This document shows, piece by piece, positions 1-9,363 of a stretch of DNA of 64,000 nucleotides. Made by a program: the position numbers and the translations under genes. This stretch comes from Corynebacterium confusum. GTDB lineage: Bacteria; Actinomycetota; Actinomycetes; Mycobacteriales; Mycobacteriaceae. Position 1 is the stretch's first letter, and each line of letters begins with the position of its first letter. The notes under the pieces were generated by a model that searched no databases, was not told the DNA's origin, and saw only the letters and a program-made list of their open reading frames with translations. The stretch is from contig NZ_CP047202.1 in the NCBI RefSeq assembly GCF_030408715.1, forward strand, positions 434,001 to 498,000. The letters are read 5' to 3'.

Positions 1-19
1 AGGAAGAGGTAACTAAACT

Positions 20-625
20 ATGGCTCGTTATACCGGCCCCGCTACCCGTGTATCCCGCCGTCTTCGCGTCGACCTGGTCGGCGGCGACATGGCGTTTGAG
101 CGCCGCCCGTACCCTCCGGGACAGGCTGGCCGCAACCGCATCAAGGAATCCGAGTACTTGCTGCAGCTGCAGGAAAAGCAGAAGGCAAAGTACACCTACG
201 GTGTCTTGGAGCGTCAGTTCCGTCGCTACTACGCAGAGGCCAACCGTCTGCCGGGCAAGACCGGTGACAACCTGGTCATCCTGCTGGAGTCCCGCCTGGA
301 CAACGTGATCTACCGCGCTGGTCTGGCTCGTACCCGCCGCCAGGCCCGTCAGCTGGTCTCCCACGGCCACTTCACCGTCAACGGTAAGAACATCAACGTT
401 CCGTCCTTCCGCGTGACGCAGTACGACATCATCGATGTCCGTGAGCGTTCCCAGAAGATGGAATGGTTCGAAGAGGCCCAGGACCGCCTGGCCGACGCCA
501 ACGTTCCGGCATGGCTACAGGTCGTTCCGGAGACCCTGCGCATCCTCGTGCACCAGCTGCCCGAGCGCGCACAAATCGACATCCCGCTGCAGGAGCAGCT
601 CATCGTCGAGCTTTACTCGAAGTAA
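20..625 (+). CDS. rpsD: 30S ribosomal protein S4
   Basis: Primary 16S rRNA-binding protein that helps start assembly of the small ribosomal subunit. The 201-residue product has the S4 N-terminal region followed by the S4 RNA-binding domain (about residues 90-155, with SRLDNVIYRAGLARTR and QARQLVSHGHF). The start is preceded by a purine-rich AGGAAGAGGT site. It heads an rpsD-rpoA-rplQ series, the usual actinobacterial order; rpsM and rpsK would lie just upstream, outside the window. Length and sequence are ordinary. Confidence 0.98.
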   Translation: MARYTGPATRVSRRLRVDLVGGDMAFERRPYPPGQAGRNRIKESEYLLQLQEKQKAKYTYGVLERQFRRYYAEANRLPGKTGDNLVILLESRLDNVIYRAGLARTRRQARQLVSHGHFTVNGKNINVPSFRVTQYDIIDVRERSQKMEWFEEAQDRLADANVPAWLQVVPETLRILVHQLPERAQIDIPLQEQLIVELYSK

Positions 626-691
626 GCTTCGAAAAGTCATCTTTATCCCTCTACCGACGTCATATAGCGGGCGTCGAAAAGGAGAATTTCA

Positions 692-1702
692 ATGCTCATT
701 TCCCAGCGTCCTCAGCTCTCCGAGGAATTCATCGACTCGTCTCGTTCCAAGTTCGTCATCGAACCGCTCGAGCCGGGCTTCGGTTACACCCTCGGCAACT
801 CCCTGCGTCGCACCTTGCTGTCGTCTATCCCGGGCGCAGCCGTGACCTCTGTCAAGATTGATGGCGTTCTCCACGAGTTCACCACCATCAACGGGGTCAA
901 GGAAGACGTTTCCGAGATCATCCTGAACATCAAGGGCCTGGTACTGTCGTCGGACTCCGAGGAGCCGGTCGTTATGTACCTGAGCAAGGAAGGCCCGGGC
1001 GAGGTCACCGCGGGCGACATTCAGCCGCCGGCCGGCGTGGAGATCCACAACCCGGATCTGCACATCGCCAGCCTGAATGACACCGCGAAGCTGGATATGG
1101 AGCTCGTCGTAGAGCGCGGCCGCGGCTACGTGCCGGCCGCCGCTACGTCTGGGGAAATCGGCCGTATCCCGGTCGACCAGATCTACTCCCCGGTCCTCAA
1201 GGTTTCGTACAAGGTCGAGGCAACTCGTGTTGAGCAGCGCACCGACTTTGACAAGCTGATCATCGACGTGGAGACCAAGAACTCCATCACTGCTCGCGAC
1301 GCCCTGGCTTCCGCCGGTGGCACCCTGGTCGAGCTGTTCGGATTGGCCCGCGAACTCAACACGGCCGCCGAGGGCATCGAGATCGGCCCGTCCCCGCAGG
1401 AGACGGAGTTCATCGCTGCCTATAGCAAGCCGATTGAAGACCTGAACTTCTCCGTTCGCTCCTACAACTGCCTGAAGCGCCAGGAAATCCACACCGTCGG
1501 TGAGCTCGCCGAGTGCACCGAGTCCGATCTGCTGGATATCCGCAACTTCGGTCAGAAGTCGATCAATGAGGTAAAGATCAAGCTGGCTAACCTGGGTCTG
1601 GCTCTGAAGGACACTCCGGAAGACTTCGACCCCACCCAGCTGGAAGGTTACGACGCTGAAACCGGTGACTTTAAGGATCCGGCTGCAGACGATTCCGAGT
1701 AA
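692..1702 (+). CDS. rpoA: DNA-directed RNA polymerase subunit alpha
   Basis: Alpha subunit of RNA polymerase; it dimerizes to nucleate core assembly, and its C-terminal domain contacts UP elements and activators. The 336-residue protein shows the N-terminal assembly domain ([25 protein letters not shown] near residues 20-50) and a C-terminal domain with the helix-hairpin-helix segment around [16 protein letters not shown]. An AAAAGGAG site precedes the ATG. It lies 66 bp after rpsD and is likely cotranscribed with it and rplQ. Confidence 0.98.
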   Translation: MLISQRPQLSEEFIDSSRSKFVIEPLEPGFGYTLGNSLRRTLLSSIPGAAVTSVKIDGVLHEFTTINGVKEDVSEIILNIKGLVLSSDSEEPVVMYLSKEGPGEVTAGDIQPPAGVEIHNPDLHIASLNDTAKLDMELVVERGRGYVPAAATSGEIGRIPVDQIYSPVLKVSYKVEATRVEQRTDFDKLIIDVETKNSITARDALASAGGTLVELFGLARELNTAAEGIEIGPSPQETEFIAAYSKPIEDLNFSVRSYNCLKRQEIHTVGELAECTESDLLDIRNFGQKSINEVKIKLANLGLALKDTPEDFDPTQLEGYDAETGDFKDPAADDSE

Positions 1703-1766
1703 AGAAGCTAGTGCGCCGGCCCCGCCGGCTGCAGCGCTCATTTAAAACGCTAACGAGGAGTACATA

Positions 1767-2288
1767 ATGCCTACCCCGAAGAAGGGTGCCCGTCTCGGCG
1801 GCTCCGCTGCCCAGCAAGCTCACCTGCTGAGCAACCTGGCAGTCAGCCTGTTCGAGCACGGCGCTATCAAGACCACCGATGCGAAGGCGAAGATGCTTCG
1901 TCCTTACGCCGAGAAGATCATCACCAAGGCCAAGTCCGGCTCCGTTGCCGACCGCCGCCAGGTTCTGAAGCTCATCCCGCACAAGGATGTTGTTGCTTAC
2001 CTGTTTGATGAGCTTGCCCCGAAGTTCGCTAACCGCGACGGCGGCTACACCCGCACCATCAAGCTGGACAACCGCGCCGGCGACAACGCTCCGATGTCCC
2101 AGATCTCCCTGGTGACCGAGGAGACCGTCTCCGCCGAGGCTAACCGCGCTACCCGTGCCGCCGCCTCCAAGCAGGCCGAGGCCGAAGAGGCTGAGGCTGA
2201 AAAGTCCGAGGAGGCCGCTGAGGAGGCTTCGGCTGAGGAGACCACCGAGGCTTCTGCTGAGGCTGAGGCCGAGGCTGAGGACAAGTAA
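1767..2288 (+). CDS. rplQ: 50S ribosomal protein L17
   Basis: Large-subunit ribosomal protein. Residues 1-120 match the L17 fold ([21 protein letters not shown] at the start, then the [13 protein letters not shown] region). The remaining roughly 50 residues are a Glu/Ala-rich low-complexity tail (repeated EAEAE and EEASAEE), an extension common in actinobacterial L17. An AACGAGGAG site precedes the ATG. It is the last gene of the rpsD-rpoA-rplQ unit and is followed by a strong hairpin. Confidence 0.97.
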   Translation: MPTPKKGARLGGSAAQQAHLLSNLAVSLFEHGAIKTTDAKAKMLRPYAEKIITKAKSGSVADRRQVLKLIPHKDVVAYLFDELAPKFANRDGGYTRTIKLDNRAGDNAPMSQISLVTEETVSAEANRATRAAASKQAEAEEAEAEKSEEAAEEASAEETTEASAEAEAEAEDK

Positions 2289-2305
2289 GTCCTTCTGACT
2301 CAGTA

Positions 2306-2353
2306 AAACCGTCCGTCCACTCCGCACCTGCGGTAAGGCCGGGCGGTTTCTTT
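2306..2353 (+). terminator. Rho-independent terminator after rplQ
   Basis: Arms AAACCGTCCG and CGGGCGGTTT pair with one mismatch and are followed by a short T-rich stretch (TTTCTTT). The position just after rplQ fits termination of the alpha operon. Confidence 0.75.
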
Positions 2354-2420
2354 GTGCTGTGGTGTCCGCGCCCAGCGCGGGATAGGACCGCGCTGGGTGA
2401 GACAGCGGCCGATACAACAA

Positions 2421-2456
2421 CGAACCGCCGGCAGCCCGAAGGCTACCGGCGGTTCG
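2421..2456. repeat. Perfect 11-bp inverted repeat between rplQ and truA
   Basis: Arms CGAACCGCCGG and CCGGCGGTTCG enclose a smaller AGCC/GGCT stem. It may be a second terminator or a stable RNA hairpin; no U-tract follows, only a pyrimidine run. The rest of the 2289-2785 interval holds no supported gene. Confidence 0.6.
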
Positions 2457-2785
2457 CTGTCTCTGTCTCTCTAAGGTTCCCCAAGCCACAGCTTGAAAAG
2501 GAATACTCCTCCGCGGCCGTTCAAGCCGCCTCTGCGAAGTCCGCCCCGCTTTGGCTGTCATCAGCCGCCCTGCGGGGCGCAAGGACCATTTCTCAAATCC
2601 ACACCAAGGAAAGTGGAAATTACCGCCTTCCCTTGGCGCCTGATAATTATTGTGGCAGGTCAGTCTGTAAAGGTGCTGTTAATGCAGTTCCCACACATTC
2701 AGCTATCGCACATAATGCCCGCTAGGTGCCAAGAAATTGGTCTCAAAATTTTTTCCGGCCCGGCGTGGCGGTAGCATGTGGGCCT

Positions 2786-3712
2786 ATGAACTCTGCTGAG
2801 CAACCCCGCCAGTCCACCCCGGAGGAAATGTCTAAACCCGCGCCTGCCGGGAGCGTGCGACGCGTGCGGCTGGACGTGGCCTACGACGGCACCGGCTTCC
2901 ACGGGTGGGCCCGGCAGAAGCCGCAGCAGGGCAGCGAGCTGCGCACGGTGCAGGCGGTCATCGAGGACAACCTGACGATGATCCTGCGCCACCCGGTCGA
3001 GCTGACCGTCGCCGGGCGCACCGACGCCGGCGTGCACGCGGCCGGCCAGGTCGCGCACTTCGATATCCCGGAGGAGTCGCTACAGCAACGCTCCATCGAC
3101 GGGGATCCGGGCAAGTTGGTCCGGCGCCTGGCCAAGCTCTTGCCGGACGATATCCGCGTCCACGACGTCGCCTTCGCCCCCGCCGGCTTCGACGCGCGCT
3201 TCTCGGCCCTGCGGCGGCACTACGTCTACCGGGTGACCACCTCCCCCGCCGGGGCGCTGCCGCTGCGCCGGGCGGATACCGCGATCTGGCCGAAGCCGGT
3301 GGACATCGACGCGATGCAGGAGGCCGCCAACCTCCTGGTGGGGCTGCACGACTTCGCGGCCTTTTGCAAGGCCAAGCCGCACGCCACCACCATTCGCGAG
3401 CTGGAGAGCTTCACCTGGGAGGATATCTCGACGGCCACCGAGCCGAACCTGTACCAGGCGCACGTGGTTGCCGACGCGTTTTGCTGGTCGATGGTGCGCT
3501 CCCTGGTGGGCTGCTGCCTGGCGGTGGGGCAGGGACGTCGGAACGTCGACTTCGCCACGGCCATGCTCGCGGAGAGTCAACGCTCCTCCCAGATCCCGGT
3601 CGCCCCGGCCAAGGGGCTCAGCCTGGTCGGCGTGGACTACCCGGCCCCGGAAGAGCTCTCCGCACGGGCGGAGGCCACCCGGGCCAAGCGCAGCGGTAGC
3701 GAGCTCGGCTAA
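2786..3712 (+). CDS. truA: tRNA pseudouridine synthase A
   Basis: Converts U38-U40 of the tRNA anticodon stem to pseudouridine. The TruA core is clear: [17 protein letters not shown] near the N terminus and the catalytic-Asp motif [13 protein letters not shown], then the second half-domain with [14 protein letters not shown] and [16 protein letters not shown]. The ATG at 2786 is chosen; an alternative ATG at 2828 has GGAGG only 2 bases upstream, which is too close for a good ribosome site. The position after rplQ matches mycobacterial synteny (Rv3456c-Rv3455c). Confidence 0.93.
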   Translation: MNSAEQPRQSTPEEMSKPAPAGSVRRVRLDVAYDGTGFHGWARQKPQQGSELRTVQAVIEDNLTMILRHPVELTVAGRTDAGVHAAGQVAHFDIPEESLQQRSIDGDPGKLVRRLAKLLPDDIRVHDVAFAPAGFDARFSALRRHYVYRVTTSPAGALPLRRADTAIWPKPVDIDAMQEAANLLVGLHDFAAFCKAKPHATTIRELESFTWEDISTATEPNLYQAHVVADAFCWSMVRSLVGCCLAVGQGRRNVDFATAMLAESQRSSQIPVAPAKGLSLVGVDYPAPEELSARAEATRAKRSGSELG

Positions 3713-3824
3713 GCCCGGCTACCCTGTCAGGCAGCGGCAGAGTTTGCAGAGTTTATTGCCTGCCGACAGTACGGTTTCTACAGCAGCGATGGGGTGTCGC
3801 TGGCTACCCAGGGGGGAAAATTTT

Positions 3825-5129
3825 ATGGCGCGTCCAGTGCCTACGACGAAGGCGCAAGTATCCGGCCACAAATTCCTGCACAGGCGGGTAGAGCACGGTC
3901 TGGTCATGGGGGATATCCGCATGATCCACGACCCGTTGTCTACCCGCCGGCGCGCGCTAGTCTTCGGGCTTATCGCCGTGGTGCTGGTGGCCATAGGCGC
4001 AGCCCTGCTGGCCTGGCTGCAGCCGGAGCCCAACCCCGGCGAGGCGCCCATTGTGGAATCCGCGGACAAGCAGCTCTTCGTGCTCGTCGACGACACCTAC
4101 CACCCGGTGGCGAACCTGGCCTCGGCCCGCATCATCGCCGGCGAGCCGGCGGAACCGGCCCGCATCGGCACCCGGCACTTAGACGACGCGCAGCTGGGCG
4201 TGCCGCTGGGTATTGCGGACGCGCCTGGCTTTATCGCCGCCTCCGGCACCGAAAACGCGGTGGAGTGGTTGGCCTGCTTCGCCGGCGCGGACGCGGCGGA
4301 GACCCCCGGCTTCGTCATCACCATCGACGCCGTCCGCGAGTTCAGCGCCGGGGACATCGTGGTCACCGCCAACCAGGGGCACACCCTCCTTGACGGGCAG
4401 GCCGCGTGGGTGGAAACGGAAGGCACGGACTGGCTGGTGGACGCGCACGGTCGGCGCGAAATCCCGCCGGCGGAGACGACGGAAGGCCGGATAATCCGGC
4501 GCGCCTTGGGCGTGGACGCGGACACCTTCCGCTGGGAGTTGCCCGCGGAGATGCTCAACGCGTTCCGGGCGCTGCCCGCCGTCGAATTCCCGGACCCGCT
4601 GCTGGCCGTCATCGACACCGGTACCGGGGACCAGGGGCTGTGGGCCCGGACGGAGGAGGGCGTCTTCGCGCTGACTGAGCCGCAGGCCGGCGCCTTGGTC
4701 GATGCCGGCGCTGACCTGCAGCGCCTGAGCCACGAGGAGGTGGCCGCCCTGCCCGACGCCCCGGCGGCGCAGGAGGCCTTCAGCCTGCCCGAGGCCGCGC
4801 CTGAGTTCATCGATCCGGCCCACGGCTGGCTGTGTGCGACGGCCGAGGGCCGCGGGGCCGCCGCGCCGCCGCAGGAGGGGACCATCGAGCTGTCCGGATC
4901 GGCCGTGGCCGACCGCTTCAGCGGCCTACCCCAGGGCGGGCTGGGGCTAAGTTCCGAGCACGGATTTCACCTGGTCACCGCGCACGGCCTGCGGCATTCC
5001 GTGGAGGGCGAGGCCACGCTGAAGGCCCTGGGCACGGGCGCCGGGGGAGAAGTGCCCTGGCAGATCCTCCGGCTGTTGCCGGGTGGCAGCCAGCTCAGCC
5101 GGGAGGAAGCGCTGAAGGCTAGTTACTGA
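3825..5129 (+). CDS. eccB: Type VII secretion protein EccB (ESX-4)
   Basis: Membrane component of the ESX type VII secretion core complex with a single N-terminal TM helix and a large extracytoplasmic repeat domain. The 434-residue product begins with the family signature MARPVPTTKAQVSGHKFLHRR, reaches the TM segment at about residues 46-66 (ALVFGLIAVVLVAIGAALLAWL), then has the exported domain with Cys residues near 150 and 335. The ATG is chosen because it gives the family N terminus and has GGGGGG 8 bases upstream. It converges on mycP with a 7-bp overlap. Confidence 0.93.
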   Translation: MARPVPTTKAQVSGHKFLHRRVEHGLVMGDIRMIHDPLSTRRRALVFGLIAVVLVAIGAALLAWLQPEPNPGEAPIVESADKQLFVLVDDTYHPVANLASARIIAGEPAEPARIGTRHLDDAQLGVPLGIADAPGFIAASGTENAVEWLACFAGADAAETPGFVITIDAVREFSAGDIVVTANQGHTLLDGQAAWVETEGTDWLVDAHGRREIPPAETTEGRIIRRALGVDADTFRWELPAEMLNAFRALPAVEFPDPLLAVIDTGTGDQGLWARTEEGVFALTEPQAGALVDAGADLQRLSHEEVAALPDAPAAQEAFSLPEAAPEFIDPAHGWLCATAEGRGAAAPPQEGTIELSGSAVADRFSGLPQGGLGLSSEHGFHLVTAHGLRHSVEGEATLKALGTGAGGEVPWQILRLLPGGSQLSREEALKASY

Positions 5130-6319
5130 GCGCGCCCGCGCCGGAGTACGGCCCAGCCCAGGGCCGCGACTAACGCGGTGCCGGCCAGGCCGAGCAGCAC
5201 CAGCTGCGCCCGCCGGGTGGCCGGGCGCACCGAGTCCTCGCCCGCGGCCACGGCCAGCGCCCGTTCCTCCTCGGCGTAATCGGCCGGGCGCGCGCTCACA
5301 GCCGCCAAGGGATCCACGCCGCCGTGGGCGGGCTCGGCCGCCTGCGCCAGCAGCGCGCGGATGTCCGCCGCACTGGCGCCCGGGTGGACCTCCCGCAGCA
5401 GCGCCGCGGTGCCGGTGACGGTCGGCGCGGCGAAGCTGGTGCCCGTGAACTCGCGCTGCGGGCCGGTCCCATCGGCCGCCACGACGGCGCGGGCCCAGCC
5501 CTGCCCGCCGGGGGCGAGGCCCAGCGGTACCGAGCCCGGCGCGGACACCGCCAGCCCCGAGTCTGGTTGCGGGATGGAGTAGTCCGCGCGGACCTGTGGG
5601 TCAGCCAGCGCGCCCACGGAGACGACCGTGGCAGCATGGGCCGGGTAGACGGTATGGCCCGGCTCGCAGGAATCACCGGCGTTGCCGGCGGCGGCGACCA
5701 CCACGGTATCGGCGGCCTCGGCGCGCTCTAGGGCGGCGTCGAGCCGCCCCGTATCCACGCTGGTGCCGGCGGGCAGGCAGGAGACCACCGAGATGTTGAT
5801 CACGTCGGCCTCCTTGTCGACGGCCGCTTCGATGGCCTCGGCCAGGGTGTCCAGGTCGCCGGCGGCGGAGTCCTCCTGGCCGCTGTCCCCGCCGGCGGCG
5901 CGGTAGTGCGCCGAGGTCTGCCGGATGGAAAGCACCCGGGCGCCGGGGGCGACCCCGGTGTCGGCGGCGGCGATGACCCCGGCGACCACGGTCCCGTGGG
6001 CGTCGCAGTCCTCGAGCGGGTTCGGGTCCTCCGGGTCGACGAAGTCGGGGCCCGGCTCCAGCTGGCCCAGCTGCGGGTGCGGGTGGACGCCGGTGTCGAT
6101 GACCGCCACGGTTACCCCGTCCCCGGTGGCCTGGGCCTGCAGGCGGGCGCGGTAGTCGGCCTGCTCGGCGATCGGGGCGGGGACCTCCTCGGTGGGCACC
6201 GCCACCGCGCAGGCAGTGTCCGGTTCCGCCGCGGTGGCTGCGGGAGCCCAGCCCGCGATGAGGCCGCCGGCGACCAGCGCAGCCGCGCTCCTCGTCGCTT
6301 GTCCCTCGCGCTGTGTCAT
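5123..6319 (-). CDS. mycP: Mycosin-type subtilisin serine protease (ESX-4)
   Basis: Membrane-anchored subtilase of type VII secretion loci. The 398-residue product has a signal peptide (residues 1-32), catalytic Asp in VAVIDTGVHPHP, His in CDAHGTVVAGVIAA, Ser in FTGTSFAAPTVTG, and a C-terminal TM helix (LLGLAGTALVAALGWAV) followed by RRGRAQ. The catalytic triad is intact. The start overlaps the eccD stop as ATGA, so it is translationally coupled to eccD; an open frame upstream of this ATG is an eccD shadow. Confidence 0.93.
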   Translation of the reverse strand: MTQREGQATRSAAALVAGGLIAGWAPAATAAEPDTACAVAVPTEEVPAPIAEQADYRARLQAQATGDGVTVAVIDTGVHPHPQLGQLEPGPDFVDPEDPNPLEDCDAHGTVVAGVIAAADTGVAPGARVLSIRQTSAHYRAAGGDSGQEDSAAGDLDTLAEAIEAAVDKEADVINISVVSCLPAGTSVDTGRLDAALERAEAADTVVVAAAGNAGDSCEPGHTVYPAHAATVVSVGALADPQVRADYSIPQPDSGLAVSAPGSVPLGLAPGGQGWARAVVAADGTGPQREFTGTSFAAPTVTGTAALLREVHPGASAADIRALLAQAAEPAHGGVDPLAAVSARPADYAEEERALAVAAGEDSVRPATRRAQLVLLGLAGTALVAALGWAVLRRGRAQ

Positions 6320-7803
6320 CCCAGCCCCCGCAGCAGGGCGAAGAGCCCGATAAGGTGTGCGGCTAGGGGCAGGCAGGTGGCGATGGCAAGCGCCTCGGCG
6401 CGCTCCCACCAGACGATGGTGGTCGGCTCCGCTGTGGGCACCTTCGCCGCCCACAGCGGGGTGCTCAGCGCACCCGCGGCGGCGAAACCAGCGACGATGA
6501 ACATCGCCAAGTGCGGGTCGCCGTCGCTGGCCGGCGCGCTGGCCACAACCGGGATGAGGCACGCGGTCAGTAGGCTTGCGGCCGCCAGCAGGGACAGGCA
6601 CCACGCGGCGCTGGCCTGCCCGTGCCGGACCGCGTGCATGATGAGCGCCCCGCCGACGCACAGGCACAGCGCCTGGGCGAAGCCGGACCCGTTAAGCTGC
6701 GTGCCGAAGGGCCCGTCGTAGATCGGGGTAATGCCCGTGCCGGTTAGCGCCAGCGCCGCCAGCGCAGGCAGAGCGGCCAGCCCGGCGCCCAGGCAAACCC
6801 CGGCGTAGAGCTCCTGGGCGCGCCGGGCGCGGGCGTCCACGTCCGGCTGGTGCCCATCGGAAACCGATAAGTCCTGGCCCGCGGTCGGCAGCTGCGGCAC
6901 CGACAGGCCCGCCGCCCGCGTGACCACGCCCGGCGCGGCGGCGATGAGGCAGATCACCGCCAGCAGCACCGCGGCGCCGGCGGCGACGAAGGGCGCTTCG
7001 CCCGGCATTGCCAAGCCACCGGCCGCCACCAACCCCAGCCCGCCGAGGGTGAGCGCGGCGGCCGTGCACCGCGGGCTAGCCACGGCGGTCACGTGGAAGA
7101 CCAGGACCATGGCCAGCCCGCAGAACATCGCTGCCAGCAGCGCCCAGGCGGCATCGCCAAGCGCGGCGGGCATCACCCAGGACAGGGCGCTGTGCACAAC
7201 CAGCGCGGGCCCGTCCAGCTGCTGATTGGCCGCCTGCCACGCGGGCGGCAGAGCCCCACCCGCGCCACCCGGCGGGGCGACGGCCCACCAGCCGGCCAGC
7301 GCCCCGGCGAAAACCAGCGCTGGGACCAAGGGGCGGGACGCGGGCTGGTAGATGACCAGCGCGGTGCCCAGGGCTAGCGCGGTGGCGACCGCGGCACTGG
7401 CGGGCAGCACGCCCGCGAGTAGGGCGGTGACGGCGACTAGCCCGATACCCGCCCAGACCGCGGCCAGCCCGTGCAGCTCCGCCGAGCGGCCAGCCGCCAC
7501 GAGTGCTTCCGCCGAGTCGCGGATGACCGGCGCCGGGGTCTCCTCTTGCGGGGTGAGGATGATGACCGCGCCGTCCGTGAGCCGGGTGGCCGACAGCGGC
7601 TGGGCCATGTCCAACCCGCGCCCGCCCGCGGTGCACGCCCGCCACGGCTTGGACAGCTGGGGCGCGTCGACCAGATAGCCGATATCCTCAATCATCTCGC
7701 CCAAGCTGCCGGTCACCGGCAAGGACAAGTCCGCTTCTTTCCGAAAATTACCTGCGTGGACGCGCACCGTCACGCGGACGGTATGCGTGAGCGCAGTCGT
7801 CAT
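6316..7803 (-). CDS. eccD: Type VII secretion integral membrane protein EccD (ESX-4)
   Basis: Multi-pass membrane channel component of ESX systems. The 495-residue product has an N-terminal ubiquitin-like cytosolic domain (about residues 5-90) followed by about eleven hydrophobic helices from residue 115 to the end, the normal EccD layout. It is transcribed divergently from eccC and ends in an ATGA overlap with mycP, giving an eccD-mycP operon opposite to eccB and eccC. Confidence 0.92.
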   Translation of the reverse strand: MTTALTHTVRVTVRVHAGNFRKEADLSLPVTGSLGEMIEDIGYLVDAPQLSKPWRACTAGGRGLDMAQPLSATRLTDGAVIILTPQEETPAPVIRDSAEALVAAGRSAELHGLAAVWAGIGLVAVTALLAGVLPASAAVATALALGTALVIYQPASRPLVPALVFAGALAGWWAVAPPGGAGGALPPAWQAANQQLDGPALVVHSALSWVMPAALGDAAWALLAAMFCGLAMVLVFHVTAVASPRCTAAALTLGGLGLVAAGGLAMPGEAPFVAAGAAVLLAVICLIAAAPGVVTRAAGLSVPQLPTAGQDLSVSDGHQPDVDARARRAQELYAGVCLGAGLAALPALAALALTGTGITPIYDGPFGTQLNGSGFAQALCLCVGGALIMHAVRHGQASAAWCLSLLAAASLLTACLIPVVASAPASDGDPHLAMFIVAGFAAAGALSTPLWAAKVPTAEPTTIVWWERAEALAIATCLPLAAHLIGLFALLRGLG

Positions 7804-7967
7804 AACACTTCACCCCCGAAGTAGTAGATCCCCGAATTCTCAGGCCGGTGTCCAAGAAAATTTTTCTTCCTCACCTTGCCCGTCGCGCTCAATTGTGGCT
7901 TACTGTGGGCAGCGTGTCCACCGCTAGGGGAGGTGGCCGCCAAAAACATTTCGGGGGTGTATCAGCC

Positions 7968-9331
7968 GTGCTGGATCAGCGCGAGAGTATCCAAGTAATC
8001 GAGCCAACAACCTTAACGCAGCGCCAACCGGTGCCGCCGGCGCCGACTGGCACCATCACCGCAGAGGCGGTGCCGGAGGCCCAACGCAAGCAGCCCGTGC
8101 CGCTGGTGCGCATCATCATGCCCATCGTCATGGTCGCCGCCATGTTAGGCATGGTCGCGCTCATGGTCTTGAGCGGCGGGTCGGATCGGACCTTCAGCCC
8201 GCTCATGCTGATGTTTCCCATCATGATGCTGTCCAGCATGTTCATGATGTTCAGCCCGACCACCGGCGGCCAGGACCCGGACGAGACCCGGCGGACCTAC
8301 CTGCGCCACCTCAAGGCGCTGCGCGAGAAGGCCCTGGACAGCGGCGCCGCCCAGCGGGCCCACGAGCTGCACCGCCACCCGCCGGTCGAACAGCTACCCG
8401 CCTTCGTCCACAACCAGCGGCTGTGGGAGCGCAGCGCCGAGGACCCGGACGCGCTCGAGGTGCGCATAGGGGTGGGAGAGACCAAGCTCGCCACGGAAAT
8501 CCAGGTGCCGGAGGCGGCCGCGGCCGAAGACCTCGACCCGGTGTGCGCGGTCAGCCTGCGCCGGACTATCCAGGCGGTCGAAACCCTGCCGGAGATGCCC
8601 GTGGTCATCCAGCTCCAAGCCTTCGGCGTGCTGGGGATTTCCGGTTCCGGTGCGGCGGACCTGGCCCGAGCCATCGTCATCCAACTGGCCTGCGCGCACG
8701 GGCCCGACACCCTGGGCATTTCTGTGCGCTCCGTGCGTGGGGCCGGCTGGGAGTGGGTCAAGTGGCTGCCGCATGCCCGCCGTCCGGAGCAGGCGAACTA
8801 CCGCGTTCTCATCGTCGACGGGGTGGCGACCACCGGGGTGGAAGACTTCCTCGACGAGGAGGGCATCACCACCATCATCGACGTCGGCTCGCGGCGCAAC
8901 ACCGTGCTCGGCCTGCGCGCCGAGCACGAGGGCCTGTGCCTGAGCCTGCGCGCCGGGGAGAGCCCGGATCCGGGCACAACGCTACTGGTCTCCACCGCCG
9001 CGGGCGAGGAGGAGCTGGGCCGCGCGGACCAGCTGGGCGAAGAGGGCGCGGTGCTCATCGCGCGCCGCATGGCCCGATGCCGCCGCCCGCTGGCCCAGCC
9101 GGGGCCCAAGCTCGGCTCCGGCGGCGGCGACCTGGTGGCCCTGCTCGGGCACCGCGACATCGCCGAGCTGCGCGGCGAGAACCTCTGGTCGGGGCGCGCC
9201 GGGTCGCAGCGCCTGCATGTGCCGGTGGGGCTGGACCCTAGCGGCCAGCCGGTCTACCTCGACCTGAAGGAGTCCGCCCAAGGCGGCATGGGCCCGCACG
9301 GTCTGTGCATCGGCGCCACCGGCAGCGGCAA
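7968..9331 (+). pseudogene. eccC: Type VII secretion ATPase EccC, N-terminal part (split by the mobile element)
   Basis: N-terminal part of the FtsK/SpoIIIE-type motor that drives WXG100 export. It contains two TM helices (IIMPIVMVAAMLGMVALMVL and LMLMFPIMMLSSMFMMF) and the start of the first ATPase domain, then breaks inside Walker A at CIGATGSG. The lysine codon is cut after AA and the frame runs into element DNA, stopping at 9419. With the distal part (32920-35311) it makes an uninterrupted frame of 1,252 codons. The start is uncertain: a GTG with GGGGGTG upstream is taken, and upstream in-frame starts exist. Confidence 0.9.
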
Positions 9332-9357
9332 TTCCGAACGTGGGTTTGGGGTACGAT
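9304..9357. other. attL of the mobile element
   Basis: Left host-element junction. The eccC half (up to 9329) joins the element half (9332-9357) at an AA core (9330-9331). The element half, TTCCGAACGTGGG followed by TTTGGGGTACGAT, is an imperfect inverted copy of the half just inside attR, as expected for the two arms of a serine-integrase attP. The integrase gene starts 7 bp further in. Confidence 0.85.
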
Positions 9358-9363
9358 GGCCGC

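Noticed and set aside
2354..2725. Frames between rplQ and truA as small genes
   Set aside because: They cover hairpins, lack ribosome sites and have low-complexity translations.
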